Assembly: GCA_036555725.1 (NCBI GenBank)
Contig: DATBKU010000130.1
Location: 310,001 to 374,000 of the forward strand
Length of the DNA stretch: 64,000 nucleotides
Reading direction: 5' to 3'
Source of the DNA: CALAED01 sp036555725
GTDB taxonomy: Bacteria; Actinomycetota; Actinomycetes; Streptosporangiales; Streptosporangiaceae
A model generated the notes under the pieces. It was not told the DNA's origin. It made no database searches and worked only from the letters and a program-made list of their open reading frames with translations. Made by a program: the position numbers and the translations under genes. Positions 1 to 8,988 of this stretch are shown piece after piece. Every line of letters starts with the position of its first letter. Within the stretch, counting starts at the first letter, position 1.

Positions 1-17
1 ATTTCTGGAGGTGGCGC

Positions 18-1286
18 GTGACACCCTGCACCGGCAAGGACGGGCTGGCCTTCTTCGGGTGCGACCCGTGGTGGCTGATTCTGCTCAAGGCCTTGGTGAT
101 TTTCGCCTTCCTGCTGCTCAGCGTGCTCGCGTGCGTGTGGGCCGAACGCCGGATCATCGGCCGTATGCAGCTGCGTCCCGGCCCCAACCGGGCCGGTCCG
201 TTCGGGATACTGCAGGCGCTCGCCGACGGCATCAAGGGCGCGCTGAAGGAAGACATCGTCCCGCGCAAGGTGGACAAGATCGTCTTCTTCGTCGCACCGG
301 TGCTGGCCGCCACGCCCGCGCTGATCTCGTTCGCGATCATCCCGCTCGGCCCAGTGGTCTCGATCGCGGGTCACAAGACGCCGCTGCAGCTGACCGACCT
401 GCCGGTCGCGGTGCTGCTCGTGCTGGCGATGTCGTCGGTCGGCGTGTACGGGATCGTGCTGGCCGGCTGGGCGTCCCGGTCGCCGTACGCCCTGCTGGGC
501 AGCCTCCGCTCGTCCGCGCAGGTGATCTCGTACGAGATCGCGATGGGGCTGTCATTCGTCGCGGTCTTCCTGTACGCGGGCTCGCTGTCGACCTCGCAGA
601 TCGTGGCGGCCCAGCAGGACCGGTGGTTCGCCATCCTGCTGATCCCGTCGTTCCTGATCTACGTGCTGACGATGATGGGCGAGTCCAACCGGATCCCGTT
701 CGACCTGCCCGAGGGCGAGGGCGAGCTGGTCGCCGGCTACCACACCGAGTACTCGTCGCTGAAGTTCCTGATGTTCTACCTCGCCGAGTACGTCAACATG
801 GTCACCTTGTCGGCGCTGTGCACGACGCTGTTCCTGGGCGGCTGGCGGGCCCCGCCGCCGATCAGCACCGTATGGCCGGGCGCCAACCAGGGCTGGTGGC
901 CGCTGTTGTGGTTCTTCGTCAAGCTCGGCCTGTTCATCTTCTTCTTCATCTGGCTGCGCGGCTCGCTGCCGCGGGTCCGGTACGACCAGCTGATGAAGCT
1001 CGGCTGGAAGGTCCTCATGCCGGTCTCGCTGGCCTGGATCCTGCTGGTCGCCACGCTGCGCGCGCTGCGCAACACGGGCGCTAATACCTCGGCGTACCTG
1101 GTGGTGGCGATCGTCGTGGTCGTGGTGCTGCTGGTCGGCTCGTTCATCTGGGACGCCGCCCGAGGGCAGCCGGAGGAAGAGGAGCCCGCGGCGGCCGAGG
1201 CCGACCCGGCGGCGGGCGGCTTCCCGGTTCCGCCGCTGGACGCGCCGCATTACCACGGTAAGGAGGTCTCCAGTGGGCTTCACTGA
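18..1286 (+). CDS. nuoH: NADH-quinone oxidoreductase subunit H (complex I, copy 1)
   Basis: This is the NuoH/ND1 membrane subunit, which with NuoB and NuoD forms the quinone-binding chamber and links it to the proton-pumping arm. The 422-residue protein has about eight hydrophobic segments, the signature loop LRPGPNRAGPFGILQALADG near residue 55 and the acidic loop with GESNRIPFDLPEGEGELV near residue 220. A GGAGG at 7-11 sits six bases before the GTG start, so the 5' end is complete. The C-terminal 40 residues form a Pro/Glu/Ala-rich tail outside the conserved core. The stop overlaps nuoI by 14 bases. The rest of the operon (nuoA-G) presumably lies upstream of the window. Confidence 0.97.
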   Translation: MTPCTGKDGLAFFGCDPWWLILLKALVIFAFLLLSVLACVWAERRIIGRMQLRPGPNRAGPFGILQALADGIKGALKEDIVPRKVDKIVFFVAPVLAATPALISFAIIPLGPVVSIAGHKTPLQLTDLPVAVLLVLAMSSVGVYGIVLAGWASRSPYALLGSLRSSAQVISYEIAMGLSFVAVFLYAGSLSTSQIVAAQQDRWFAILLIPSFLIYVLTMMGESNRIPFDLPEGEGELVAGYHTEYSSLKFLMFYLAEYVNMVTLSALCTTLFLGGWRAPPPISTVWPGANQGWWPLLWFFVKLGLFIFFFIWLRGSLPRVRYDQLMKLGWKVLMPVSLAWILLVATLRALRNTGANTSAYLVVAIVVVVVLLVGSFIWDAARGQPEEEEPAAAEADPAAGGFPVPPLDAPHYHGKEVSSGLH

Positions 1287-1827
1287 CTGGCTCAGCCCGG
1301 TCAAGGGGTTCGGTGTCGCCTTCCACCAAATGTTCTCGAAGGTGGAGACCGTCGAATATCCCGAGGTCAAGAAACCCACAGCGCCCCGCTTCCACGGCCG
1401 GCACCAGCTGAACCGGTGGCCGGACGGGCTGGAGAAGTGCATCGGCTGCGAGCTGTGCGCGTGGGCCTGCCCGGCGGATGCGATCTACGTCGAGGGCGCC
1501 GACAACACGGAGGAGGAGCGGTACTCCCCGGGTGAGCGCTACGGCCGCACCTACCAGATCAACTATCTGCGCTGCATCCTGTGCGGGCTGTGCATCGAGG
1601 CGTGCCCGACCAGGGCGCTCACGATGACCAACGAGTACGAACTCGCCGACGACAGCCGCGAGAGCCTCATCTACACCAAGGAGATGCTGCTCGCGCCGCT
1701 GAAGGAGGGCATGGAGCAGCCGCCGCACCCCATGCGGCTCGGTGACAACGAAGAGGACTACTACCGGCTGGGCCTCAGCGCCGATTCGGACCCCGCCACG
1801 CGACCCAGGGACGGTGAGAACGTCTGA
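1273..1827 (+). CDS. nuoI: NADH-quinone oxidoreductase subunit I (complex I, copy 1)
   Basis: NuoI is the ferredoxin-like subunit that carries two [4Fe-4S] clusters and passes electrons towards the cluster next to quinone. Both cysteine motifs are present: CIGCELCAWACP near residue 56 and CILCGLCIEACP near residue 100. The GTG start lies inside the end of nuoH and is preceded by AAGGAGG at 1260-1266, so the two are translationally coupled. The 184-residue length is normal for actinobacterial NuoI. It is followed by nuoJ with a one-base TGATG overlap. Confidence 0.97.
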   Translation: MGFTDWLSPVKGFGVAFHQMFSKVETVEYPEVKKPTAPRFHGRHQLNRWPDGLEKCIGCELCAWACPADAIYVEGADNTEEERYSPGERYGRTYQINYLRCILCGLCIEACPTRALTMTNEYELADDSRESLIYTKEMLLAPLKEGMEQPPHPMRLGDNEEDYYRLGLSADSDPATRPRDGENV

Positions 1828-2609
1828 TGTTCTGGCCGATCGCCATCGTGTCGGTGGCCGCAGCCCTCGGCATGATCTTCGCCCGCAAGGCGGTCTACTG
1901 CGCAATGCTGCTGGCCGTCGTGATGCTGTCGCTGGCCACCGCGTACGCCGTGCTCGAGGCGCCGTTCCTGGCCTTTGTCCAGGTGATCGTCTACACCGGT
2001 GCCGTGCTGATGCTGTTCCTGTTCGTGATCATGCTGGTCGGGGTCAGCTCGACCGATTCGCTGGTCGAGACGATCCGCGGGCAGCGGTTGTGGGCCGGGA
2101 TCGCGGGGCTCGGGTTCATCGTGCTGCTCGTCCTCGGCCTCGCCCACGCGACGCTGCCGAAGCCCCGCGGCCTGTCCGGGCCGAACAAGGACGGCAACGT
2201 CTTCGGCCTGGCGAACCTGATCTTCACCAAGTACGTCTTCGCCTTCGAGGTCACGAGCGCGCTGCTGATCACTGCCGCCCTCGGCGCGATGGTGCTCGCG
2301 CACCGGGAGCGTACGACGCCGCGGCCCACGCAGAAGGAGCTGTCCAAGCGGCGGTTCCGTCCGGGTGCCCATCCCACGCCGCTGCCGGGGCCCGGCACGT
2401 ACGCCCGGCACAACGCGGTGGACATGCCGGCGCTGCTGCCCGACGGCTCGGTCTCCGAGCTGTCGATCAACCCGATCATCGGGCAGCGGCCGGAGGTCAA
2501 CCTGTCGCTCCACAGCGACCTGCACGGCGAGACCGAGGAGCAGGCGGTCGAGGAGGACGTCGCCGCGGTCCGCGCCGCGGTGGCGGAGGAAGAAGGTAGG
2601 ACGAAGTGA
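1827..2609 (+). CDS. nuoJ: NADH-quinone oxidoreductase subunit J (complex I, copy 1)
   Basis: NuoJ (ND6 family) is a small membrane subunit next to NuoK in the proton-translocating arm. Five hydrophobic helices fill roughly residues 1-165, including the conserved VQVIVYTGAVLMLFLFVIML stretch. The ATG overlaps the nuoI stop by one base. At 260 residues it is longer than minimal NuoJ because of a soluble C-terminal extension of about 90 residues, rich in Pro and ending Glu-rich, which is common in actinobacterial copies. It overlaps nuoK by four bases (GTGA). Confidence 0.95.
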   Translation: MFWPIAIVSVAAALGMIFARKAVYCAMLLAVVMLSLATAYAVLEAPFLAFVQVIVYTGAVLMLFLFVIMLVGVSSTDSLVETIRGQRLWAGIAGLGFIVLLVLGLAHATLPKPRGLSGPNKDGNVFGLANLIFTKYVFAFEVTSALLITAALGAMVLAHRERTTPRPTQKELSKRRFRPGAHPTPLPGPGTYARHNAVDMPALLPDGSVSELSINPIIGQRPEVNLSLHSDLHGETEEQAVEEDVAAVRAAVAEEEGRTK

Positions 2610-2896
2610 ACTACATCATCCTCTCCGCCATCCTGTTCACCATCGGTGCGATCGGGGTGCTCATCCGCCGTAACGCCATCGTCGTGTTCATGTGCGTCGA
2701 GCTCATGCTCAACGCCACCAACCTGGCGTTCGTGAGCTTCGCCCACGTGAACGGCAACCTCGACGGGCAGATCATCGCCTTCTTCGTGATGGTCGTGGCC
2801 GCCGCCGAGGTCGTGGTGGGGCTGGCCATCATCATGACGATCTTCCGAAGCCGCAGGTCCTCGTCGGTCGACGACGCGAACCTGCTGAAGTACTGA
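2606..2896 (+). CDS. nuoK: NADH-quinone oxidoreductase subunit K (complex I, copy 1)
   Basis: NuoK (ND4L family) is a three-helix subunit of the membrane arm. At 96 residues it has the standard size and keeps the two membrane glutamates needed for coupling, in VELMLNATNLAF (helix 2) and AAAEVVVGLAI (helix 3). The GTG start overlaps the nuoJ stop in a GTGA tetranucleotide, which implies coupled translation within the operon. Confidence 0.96.
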   Translation: MNYIILSAILFTIGAIGVLIRRNAIVVFMCVELMLNATNLAFVSFAHVNGNLDGQIIAFFVMVVAAAEVVVGLAIIMTIFRSRRSSSVDDANLLKY

Positions 2897-2904
2897 GGGT
2901 GGAC

Positions 2905-4800
2905 ATGCACGTATTGCAGGCAGAGGGCGTCCAGTCCCTGGCGTGGCTCCTCATCGCGCTGCCGCTCGCGGGCGCCGCCGTACTGCTGCTCGCCGGCCGC
3001 CCCAGCGACCGGTGGGGCCACCTGGTCGGCTGCGGGACCGTCGTGGCGAGTTTCGTGCTGGGCGTGGTCATGTTCGCGCAGATGCTCGGCTACGCGTCCG
3101 AGGAGCGCTCGCGGAGCCTGCACCTGTACGACTGGTTCTCCGTCGGCCGGTTCAACGTCGACGTCGGCCTGCTGCTCGACCCACTGTCGATCAGCTTCGT
3201 GCTGCTGATCACCGGCGTGGGTGCGCTGATCCACATCTACTCGATCGGCTACATGGCCCACGACGCCGAGCGGCGGCGGTTCTTCGCGTACCTGAACCTG
3301 TTCGTCGCGGCGATGCTGCTGCTCGTGCTGGCCGACAACTACCTGATTCTCTATGTGGGCTGGGAGGGCGTCGGTCTCGCCTCGTACCTCCTCATCGGCT
3401 TCTGGCAGTACAAGCCGTCCGCCGCGGTCGCGGCGAAGAAGGCGTTCGTGGTCAACCGGGTCGGCGACTTCGGCCTGACGGTCGCGGTCATGCTGATGTT
3501 CGCCACGTTCGGCACGGTTGCGTTCACCGGGGTGTTCGGCGCGGCGAGCGGCGCGTCCAAGGGGATCGTCACCGCGATCGGCCTGCTGCTCCTGCTCGGC
3601 GCGTGCGGCAAGTCGGCCCAGCTGCCGCTGCAGTCCTGGCTGCTGGACGCCATGGAAGGCCCGACGCCGGTGTCCGCGCTGATCCACGCGGCGACCATGG
3701 TGACCGCGGGCGTCTACCTGATCGTCCGGTCCAACCCGATCTTCGACCTGTCGCCGGACGCGCAGCTGGCGGTGACGATCGTGGGCGCGGCCACCCTGCT
3801 GGTCGGTGCGATCATCGGGTGCGGCAAGGACGACATCAAGAAGGCGCTGGCCGGGTCGACGATGTCGCAGATCGGGTACATGCACCTCGCCGCGGGTCTC
3901 GGCAAGGCCGGGTATGTGTTCGCCATCGCGCACCTGATCGCGCACGGCTTCTTCAAGGCGGGCCTGTTCCTCGGCGCCGGCTCGGTCATGCACGGCATGA
4001 AGGACGACGTCGACATGCGCAAGTACGGCGGACTGCGCGTGATGATGATCACTACATGGGCCACGTTCGGACTTGGCTATCTGGCGATCATCGGATGCCC
4101 GCCGTTCTCCGGCTGGTTCACCAAGGACAGCATCATCGAGGCCGCGTTCGACAAGGGCGGCACCAGCGGCGCCATCCTGGGGAGCTGCGCGGTGCTCGGC
4201 GCCGGCATCACGGCGTACTACATGTCCCGCGTGATGTTCATGACCTTCTACGGCGAACGGCGCTGGGACGACGACGCGCACCCGCACGAGTCGCCGCCGG
4301 TCATGACGATCCCGCTGATGCTGCTCGCGATCGGCTCGGTCTTCGCCGGGGGCATCCTGATCCTCGGCAAGTTCTCCGACTTCCTCGCGCCGGTGGTCGG
4401 CGAGCAGGAGAACAACTTCCAGGTGCTCACGACGGCGGGCATCGCGACGTTCGTCCTCATGATCATCGGCGTGGCGATCGCCTGGACGCAGTACGGCGCC
4501 CGCCCGGTGCCGCGGACTGCCCCGCAGGGCTCGTTCGTCACCGTCGCAGCCCGCAAGGACCTGTACGGCGACGCGATCAACGAATCGCTCGTCATGCGGC
4601 CCGGCCAGTGGCTCACCCGGCTGACGGTGTTCTTCGACAACAGGGGCGTCGACGGCCTGGTCAACAGCGTCGCCGCCGCCATCGGGGGCACGTCGGGACG
4701 CGTCCGGCGGCTGCAGACCGGCTTCGTCCGGACCTATGCGTTGTCCATGTTCTTCGGTGCGGCGCTCGTCATCGGCGCCCTGCTCCTGGTGAGGCTCTAA
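2905..4800 (+). CDS. nuoL: NADH-quinone oxidoreductase subunit L (complex I, copy 1)
   Basis: NuoL (ND5 family) is the distal antiporter-like proton pump with the long lateral helix. The 631-residue protein shows the helix-5 glutamate in YVGWEGVGLASYLLIGFW and the lysine region KSAQLPLQSWLLDAMEG PTPVSALIHAATM, plus many hydrophobic segments up to the C terminus. I take ATG 2905, where AGGGTGG lies just upstream. GTG 2899 in the same frame is the alternative and adds two residues. It sits 8 bases after nuoK and 3 bases before nuoM. Confidence 0.96.
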   Translation: MHVLQAEGVQSLAWLLIALPLAGAAVLLLAGRPSDRWGHLVGCGTVVASFVLGVVMFAQMLGYASEERSRSLHLYDWFSVGRFNVDVGLLLDPLSISFVLLITGVGALIHIYSIGYMAHDAERRRFFAYLNLFVAAMLLLVLADNYLILYVGWEGVGLASYLLIGFWQYKPSAAVAAKKAFVVNRVGDFGLTVAVMLMFATFGTVAFTGVFGAASGASKGIVTAIGLLLLLGACGKSAQLPLQSWLLDAMEGPTPVSALIHAATMVTAGVYLIVRSNPIFDLSPDAQLAVTIVGAATLLVGAIIGCGKDDIKKALAGSTMSQIGYMHLAAGLGKAGYVFAIAHLIAHGFFKAGLFLGAGSVMHGMKDDVDMRKYGGLRVMMITTWATFGLGYLAIIGCPPFSGWFTKDSIIEAAFDKGGTSGAILGSCAVLGAGITAYYMSRVMFMTFYGERRWDDDAHPHESPPVMTIPLMLLAIGSVFAGGILILGKFSDFLAPVVGEQENNFQVLTTAGIATFVLMIIGVAIAWTQYGARPVPRTAPQGSFVTVAARKDLYGDAINESLVMRPGQWLTRLTVFFDNRGVDGLVNSVAAAIGGTSGRVRRLQTGFVRTYALSMFFGAALVIGALLLVRL

Positions 4801-4803
4801 ACC

Positions 4804-6333
4804 ATGCTGACTGCCCTCATCGCGATCCCCGCGCTCGGGGCCGTACTGGTCTCGCTGCTGCCCAAGGGCGCGGACGAACTGGCCAAGCGGACGGCGTTCG
4901 TCGTCTCGCTGGTCGTGGCGGCGCTGACGCTGGTCATGGCGCTGCAGTTCGACAAGGGCGGCCCGCGGTTCCAGTTCACCCAGTCGTACTGGTGGATCGA
5001 GCAGTTCGGCGTGCACTGGGCGGTCGGCGTGGACGGCGTCGCACTGGTCCTCATCGGGCTGTCGGTGATCCTGGTGCCGGTGGTCGTGCTGGCGTCCTGG
5101 ACCGACGCGGACCGGTCCGGCGCCGCTGAAGGCCCTCCGCCGAAGCGGTCGGTCAAGACGTACTTCGCGCTGCTGCTCATCCTCGAAGCGATGATCATCG
5201 GGGTCTTCGCGGCCACCGATCTGTTCCTGTTCTACGTGTTCTTCGAGGCCATGCTGGTCCCGGTGTACTTCATCATCGGGTCCTACGGCGGGCCACAGCG
5301 GTCGTACGCGGCGGTGAAGTTCCTGCTCTACTCGCTGTTCGGCGGGCTGCTCATGCTGGCCGCGGTGATCGCCCTGTACGTCGTGTCGCACACCAACTCG
5401 TTCCTGATGAGCGACCTGGTCAAGGCCAATCTCGACGTCACGACGGCGCGGTGGCTGTTCCTCGGCTTCTTCATCGCCTTCGCCATCAAGGCGCCGCTGG
5501 TGCCGTTCCACACCTGGCTGCCGGACGCCGCCGGTCAGTCGCCTGCGGGGGCGATGGTGCTGATCGTCGGCGTGCTCGACAAGGTCGGCACATACGGCAT
5601 GCTGCGCTTCTGCCTCGAGCTGTTCCCCGAGGCGTCGAAGTGGTTCGCGCCGGTCGTGCTTACGCTGGCGGTGATCGGCATCATCTACGGCGCGATCCTG
5701 GCGATCGGACAGGTCGACCTCAAGCGGCTCATCGCGTACACCTCGATCTCGCACTTCGGCTTCATCGCTCTCGGCATCTTCGCGATGACCTCGCAGGGCC
5801 AGTCCGGGGCGACGCTCTACATGGTCAACCACGGCTTCTCGACCGGGGCGCTGTTCCTGATCGCCGGATTCATGATCTCGCGACGCGGGTCGGCGCGGAT
5901 CGACGCGTACGGCGGGGTGCAGAAGGTCGCGCCGCTGCTGGCCGGGACCTTCCTCATCGCGGGGTTGAGCGGCCTCGGGCTGCCCGGGCTGTCGAGCTTC
6001 GTCAGCGAGTTTCTGGTGCTGGTGGGCACGTTCACCCGCTACAAGGTGCCCGCCGTGATCGGCACGGTCGGGATCATCCTGGCCGCCGTCTACATCCTGT
6101 GGATGTACCAGCGGACCATGAACGGTCCGACCAAAGAGCAGGTCAGCGGCATGCGCGACCTATCCGGGCGGGAATTGGTCGCGATCGCGCCGGTCGTGGC
6201 CATCATCGTGGCGCTCGGGTTCTTCCCGAAGCCGGTGCTCGACGTGATCAACCCATCGGTTCAGCAGACACTTAGCCGGGTCCAGATGCAGGACCCGCAG
6301 CCCACCGTCGCGGAGAAGGGACAGCGCCCGTGA
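4804..6333 (+). CDS. nuoM: NADH-quinone oxidoreductase subunit M (complex I, copy 1)
   Basis: NuoM (ND4 family) is an antiporter-like proton-pumping subunit. The 509-residue sequence has the conserved glutamate in FFEAMLVPVYFIIGSYGG, the lysine in KAPLVPFHTWLPDAAGQSP and the motif DLKRLIAYTSISHFGF. About fourteen membrane segments can be counted. ATG at 4804 follows the nuoL stop by three bases, and the stop overlaps the GTG of nuoN by four bases. Confidence 0.97.
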   Translation: MLTALIAIPALGAVLVSLLPKGADELAKRTAFVVSLVVAALTLVMALQFDKGGPRFQFTQSYWWIEQFGVHWAVGVDGVALVLIGLSVILVPVVVLASWTDADRSGAAEGPPPKRSVKTYFALLLILEAMIIGVFAATDLFLFYVFFEAMLVPVYFIIGSYGGPQRSYAAVKFLLYSLFGGLLMLAAVIALYVVSHTNSFLMSDLVKANLDVTTARWLFLGFFIAFAIKAPLVPFHTWLPDAAGQSPAGAMVLIVGVLDKVGTYGMLRFCLELFPEASKWFAPVVLTLAVIGIIYGAILAIGQVDLKRLIAYTSISHFGFIALGIFAMTSQGQSGATLYMVNHGFSTGALFLIAGFMISRRGSARIDAYGGVQKVAPLLAGTFLIAGLSGLGLPGLSSFVSEFLVLVGTFTRYKVPAVIGTVGIILAAVYILWMYQRTMNGPTKEQVSGMRDLSGRELVAIAPVVAIIVALGFFPKPVLDVINPSVQQTLSRVQMQDPQPTVAEKGQRP

Positions 6334-7889
6334 CCGGCGTACAAGTACTCGCGGCTCCGGAGATCCAGGCTCCGCACCTGGAGTGGAGCCAGCTCGCCCC
6401 GATGCTGATCGTCTTCGGCGTGGGCGTCGTGGGAGTGCTCGTCGAGGCCTTCGCCGGGCGTGGCAGCCGGTACGTCATTCAGGTGCCGCTGACGTTCTTC
6501 GGCCTCGCCACCGCGTTGACCTGGACGGCCGTGCTGGGCTTCAACGAAAAGCCATTCCATGTCGCCGCCGAAGGCGCGGTCGGCGTCGACGGCCCGACCC
6601 TGTTCATCCAGGGCGCGATCCTCGCGCTGGCGCTGGTGAGCCTGCTGCTGATCGCCGAGCGCTCGGGCGGGGCGTTCACGGCACAGGCGGCTGCGCTGCC
6701 GGGCAGCGAGGCCGAACAGCAGAGCATGGCGGTCGGCGCGATCCAGACCGAGGTCTTCCCGTTGATGCTGTTCGCGGTGGGCGGCATGATGCTGTTCCCC
6801 GCCTCCAACGACCTGCTCACCATGTTCGTGGCGCTCGAGGTCTTGTCGCTGCCGCTGTACCTGCTGTGCGGGCTCGCCCGGCGGCGCCGGCTGCTCTCGC
6901 AGGAGGCCGCGGTCAAGTACTTCCTGCTCGGCGCGTTCTCCTCCGCGTTCTTCCTGTACGGCACGGCGCTGCTGTACGGCTACGCGGGCTCGGTCCGGCT
7001 GTCGGACATCGCGGCGGCCGCTAGCCGTTCGGGCAGCAGCGAGACGTTGCTGCTGGCCGGGATGGCGCTGCTCTCGGTCGGGCTGCTGTTCAAGCTGGGC
7101 GCCGTGCCGTTCCACCCATGGAAGCCCGACGTGTATCAGGGCGCCCCGACGCCGATCACCGCGCTCATGGCGTCGTGCACGGTGGTCGCCGCGGTCGGCG
7201 CCGTGCTGCGGGTGTTCTACGTCGCGCTGGAGCCGCTGCGCTGGGACTGGCGGCCGATGATGTGGGGCGTCGCCATCCTCACCATGCTCGTCGGCGCCAT
7301 CGTCGCCATCACCCAGACCGACATCAAGCGCATGCTGGCGTACTCGTCGATCGCGCACGCCGGGTTCATGCTCACCGGAATTGTGGCCACGTCCAAAAAT
7401 GGGCTGGCGGCCACGCTGTTCTACCTTCTTGCGTACGGCTTCACCACCGTTGGCGCGTTCGCCATCGTCACCATGGTGCGCGACCCCGCTGGGGAGGCCG
7501 GTCACTTGGGCCGCTGGGCCGGGCTGGGCCGGCGGTCGCCGGTGATCGCCGCCATCTTCGCCTTCTTCCTGCTCGCTTTCGCCGGTATTCCGCTGACCAG
7601 TGGTTTCACCGGGAAGTTCGCCGTGTTCAACGCCGCCGCCGACGGTGGTGCCGTGCCCCTCGTCATCGTCGGTGTGCTGTCGTCCGCCATCGCCGCGTTC
7701 TTCTATGTCCGCGTCATCGTGGTCATGTTCTTCAACGAGCCCGAGGCCGACGCGCCCCGGGTGGTGACCAGCACCACTGCCACGACGGCGGTGGCGCTCG
7801 GTCTGGCGGTTACTGTGGTACTCGGCGTGCTGCCGCAGCCGGTGCTCGACATGGCCGGGCAGGCGGCGTCGCAGTTGTTTGTACGGTAG
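6330..7889 (+). CDS. nuoN: NADH-quinone oxidoreductase subunit N (complex I, copy 1)
   Basis: NuoN (ND2 family) is the antiporter-like subunit closest to NuoK. At 519 residues it shows ALEVLSLPLYLLCGLARRRR with the key glutamate, KLGAVPFHPWKPDVYQGAP with the key lysine, and DIKRMLAYSSIAHAGFM. It begins at a GTG overlapping the end of nuoM and closes the first nuo operon. A polyprenyl diphosphate synthase gene starts only 11 bases later, so the two are probably cotranscribed. Confidence 0.97.
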   Translation: MTGVQVLAAPEIQAPHLEWSQLAPMLIVFGVGVVGVLVEAFAGRGSRYVIQVPLTFFGLATALTWTAVLGFNEKPFHVAAEGAVGVDGPTLFIQGAILALALVSLLLIAERSGGAFTAQAAALPGSEAEQQSMAVGAIQTEVFPLMLFAVGGMMLFPASNDLLTMFVALEVLSLPLYLLCGLARRRRLLSQEAAVKYFLLGAFSSAFFLYGTALLYGYAGSVRLSDIAAAASRSGSSETLLLAGMALLSVGLLFKLGAVPFHPWKPDVYQGAPTPITALMASCTVVAAVGAVLRVFYVALEPLRWDWRPMMWGVAILTMLVGAIVAITQTDIKRMLAYSSIAHAGFMLTGIVATSKNGLAATLFYLLAYGFTTVGAFAIVTMVRDPAGEAGHLGRWAGLGRRSPVIAAIFAFFLLAFAGIPLTSGFTGKFAVFNAAADGGAVPLVIVGVLSSAIAAFFYVRVIVVMFFNEPEADAPRVVTSTTATTAVALGLAVTVVLGVLPQPVLDMAGQAASQLFVR

Positions 7890-7900
7890 GGGGATCGCAC

Positions 7901-8905
7901 GTGGTGACTGGTGCCGTTCCGCTGGGCTTGCCGGTCGACGGCGCCCTCGCGAGGCAAGCGCAGGAACGGCTCGGTCTCGTCGAAGACCTGCTACTGGAGT
8001 CCGTGCGCAGCGACGACGCACTGCTGGCCGAGGCCTCCAAGCACCTCGTGGAAGCGGGCGGCAAGCGGTTCCGGCCGATGCTGGTCGTGCTGGCCTCGCA
8101 CTTCGGCGATCCGATGGGCCCGGGCGTGGTGCCGGCCGCGGTCGTGGTCGAGTTGACCCACCTGGCGACCCTCTACCACGACGACGTCATGGACGAGGCC
8201 GTCATGCGCCGCGGCGAGGTGTCGGCCAACTCCCGGTGGACCAACACGATCGCGATCCTCACCGGCGACTATCTGTTCGCCCGGGCGTCCGACCTGCTCG
8301 CCGACCTCGGCCCCGAGGCGGTCCGGATCCAGGCCCGTACGTTCGCCCGGCTGGTGCGGGGCCAGATCCAGGAGACGATCGGCCCGTCCGCCGACTCCGA
8401 CCCGCTCAAGCACTACCTGCAGGTGGTCGCCGACAAGACGGCCTCGCTGATCGCGACGTCAGGTCAGTTCGGGTCGATGATGGCCGGGGCGCCCTCGCAC
8501 GTGGTCGACACCATCACGTCGGCCTGCGAGAAGATCGGCGTCGCGTTCCAGCTGTCCGACGACATCCTCGACATCGCCTCCGACGCCGATCAGTCCGGCA
8601 AGACCCCGGGCACCGACCTGCGCGAGGGCGTCCACACCTTGCCCGTGCTGCACGTACTGGCCGCGCCGCGCAAGGGCGATGCGCGGCTATGTGAGCTGCT
8701 TCGGTCGGCCGACCTCGGTGACGACGACGCCCTCCATGCCGAGGCCCTCTCGCTGCTGCGGGCGCACCCGGCCATGGACCGTGCCAGGGCCCACCTGCGC
8801 GGGTGGGCGGAGGACGCCCGTACGGAACTGCTGACGCTGCCCGACGTACCGGCCCGGGCTGCCTTCGAGGCCCTCTGCGACTACGTGGTCTCCCGTACCG
8901 GCTGA
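7901..8905 (+). CDS. polyprenyl diphosphate synthase (probable menaquinone side chain)
   Basis: This trans-prenyltransferase extends an allylic diphosphate with isopentenyl diphosphate units. Both aspartate-rich motifs are present: DDVMD at about residues 94-98 and DDILD at 220-224, with the substrate motif GGKRFRPM near 53-60. The length of 334 residues fits medium or long-chain all-E synthases. It directly follows nuoN (11 bases), and an AGGGGGAT lies before tandem GTG codons at 7901 and 7904. Its place behind complex I supports a role in making the menaquinone tail, but chain length cannot be read from the sequence. Confidence 0.9.
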   Translation: MVTGAVPLGLPVDGALARQAQERLGLVEDLLLESVRSDDALLAEASKHLVEAGGKRFRPMLVVLASHFGDPMGPGVVPAAVVVELTHLATLYHDDVMDEAVMRRGEVSANSRWTNTIAILTGDYLFARASDLLADLGPEAVRIQARTFARLVRGQIQETIGPSADSDPLKHYLQVVADKTASLIATSGQFGSMMAGAPSHVVDTITSACEKIGVAFQLSDDILDIASDADQSGKTPGTDLREGVHTLPVLHVLAAPRKGDARLCELLRSADLGDDDALHAEALSLLRAHPAMDRARAHLRGWAEDARTELLTLPDVPARAAFEALCDYVVSRTG

Positions 8906-8988
8906 AGCTTTGCCGGAGACGGCCACGGCTTGTTTCGCGGTACCCTATGCGCAGCCTTCCCAGTGAATTTCGCGCGACGGGGAACACT

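Noticed and set aside
2611..5832. A 1073-codon open frame on the minus strand
   Set aside because: It lies opposite nuoK, nuoL and nuoM, is full of Arg/His/Gln/Asp runs and has no domain. It is a GC-rich shadow frame, as are similar long frames opposite the korA and nuo genes.
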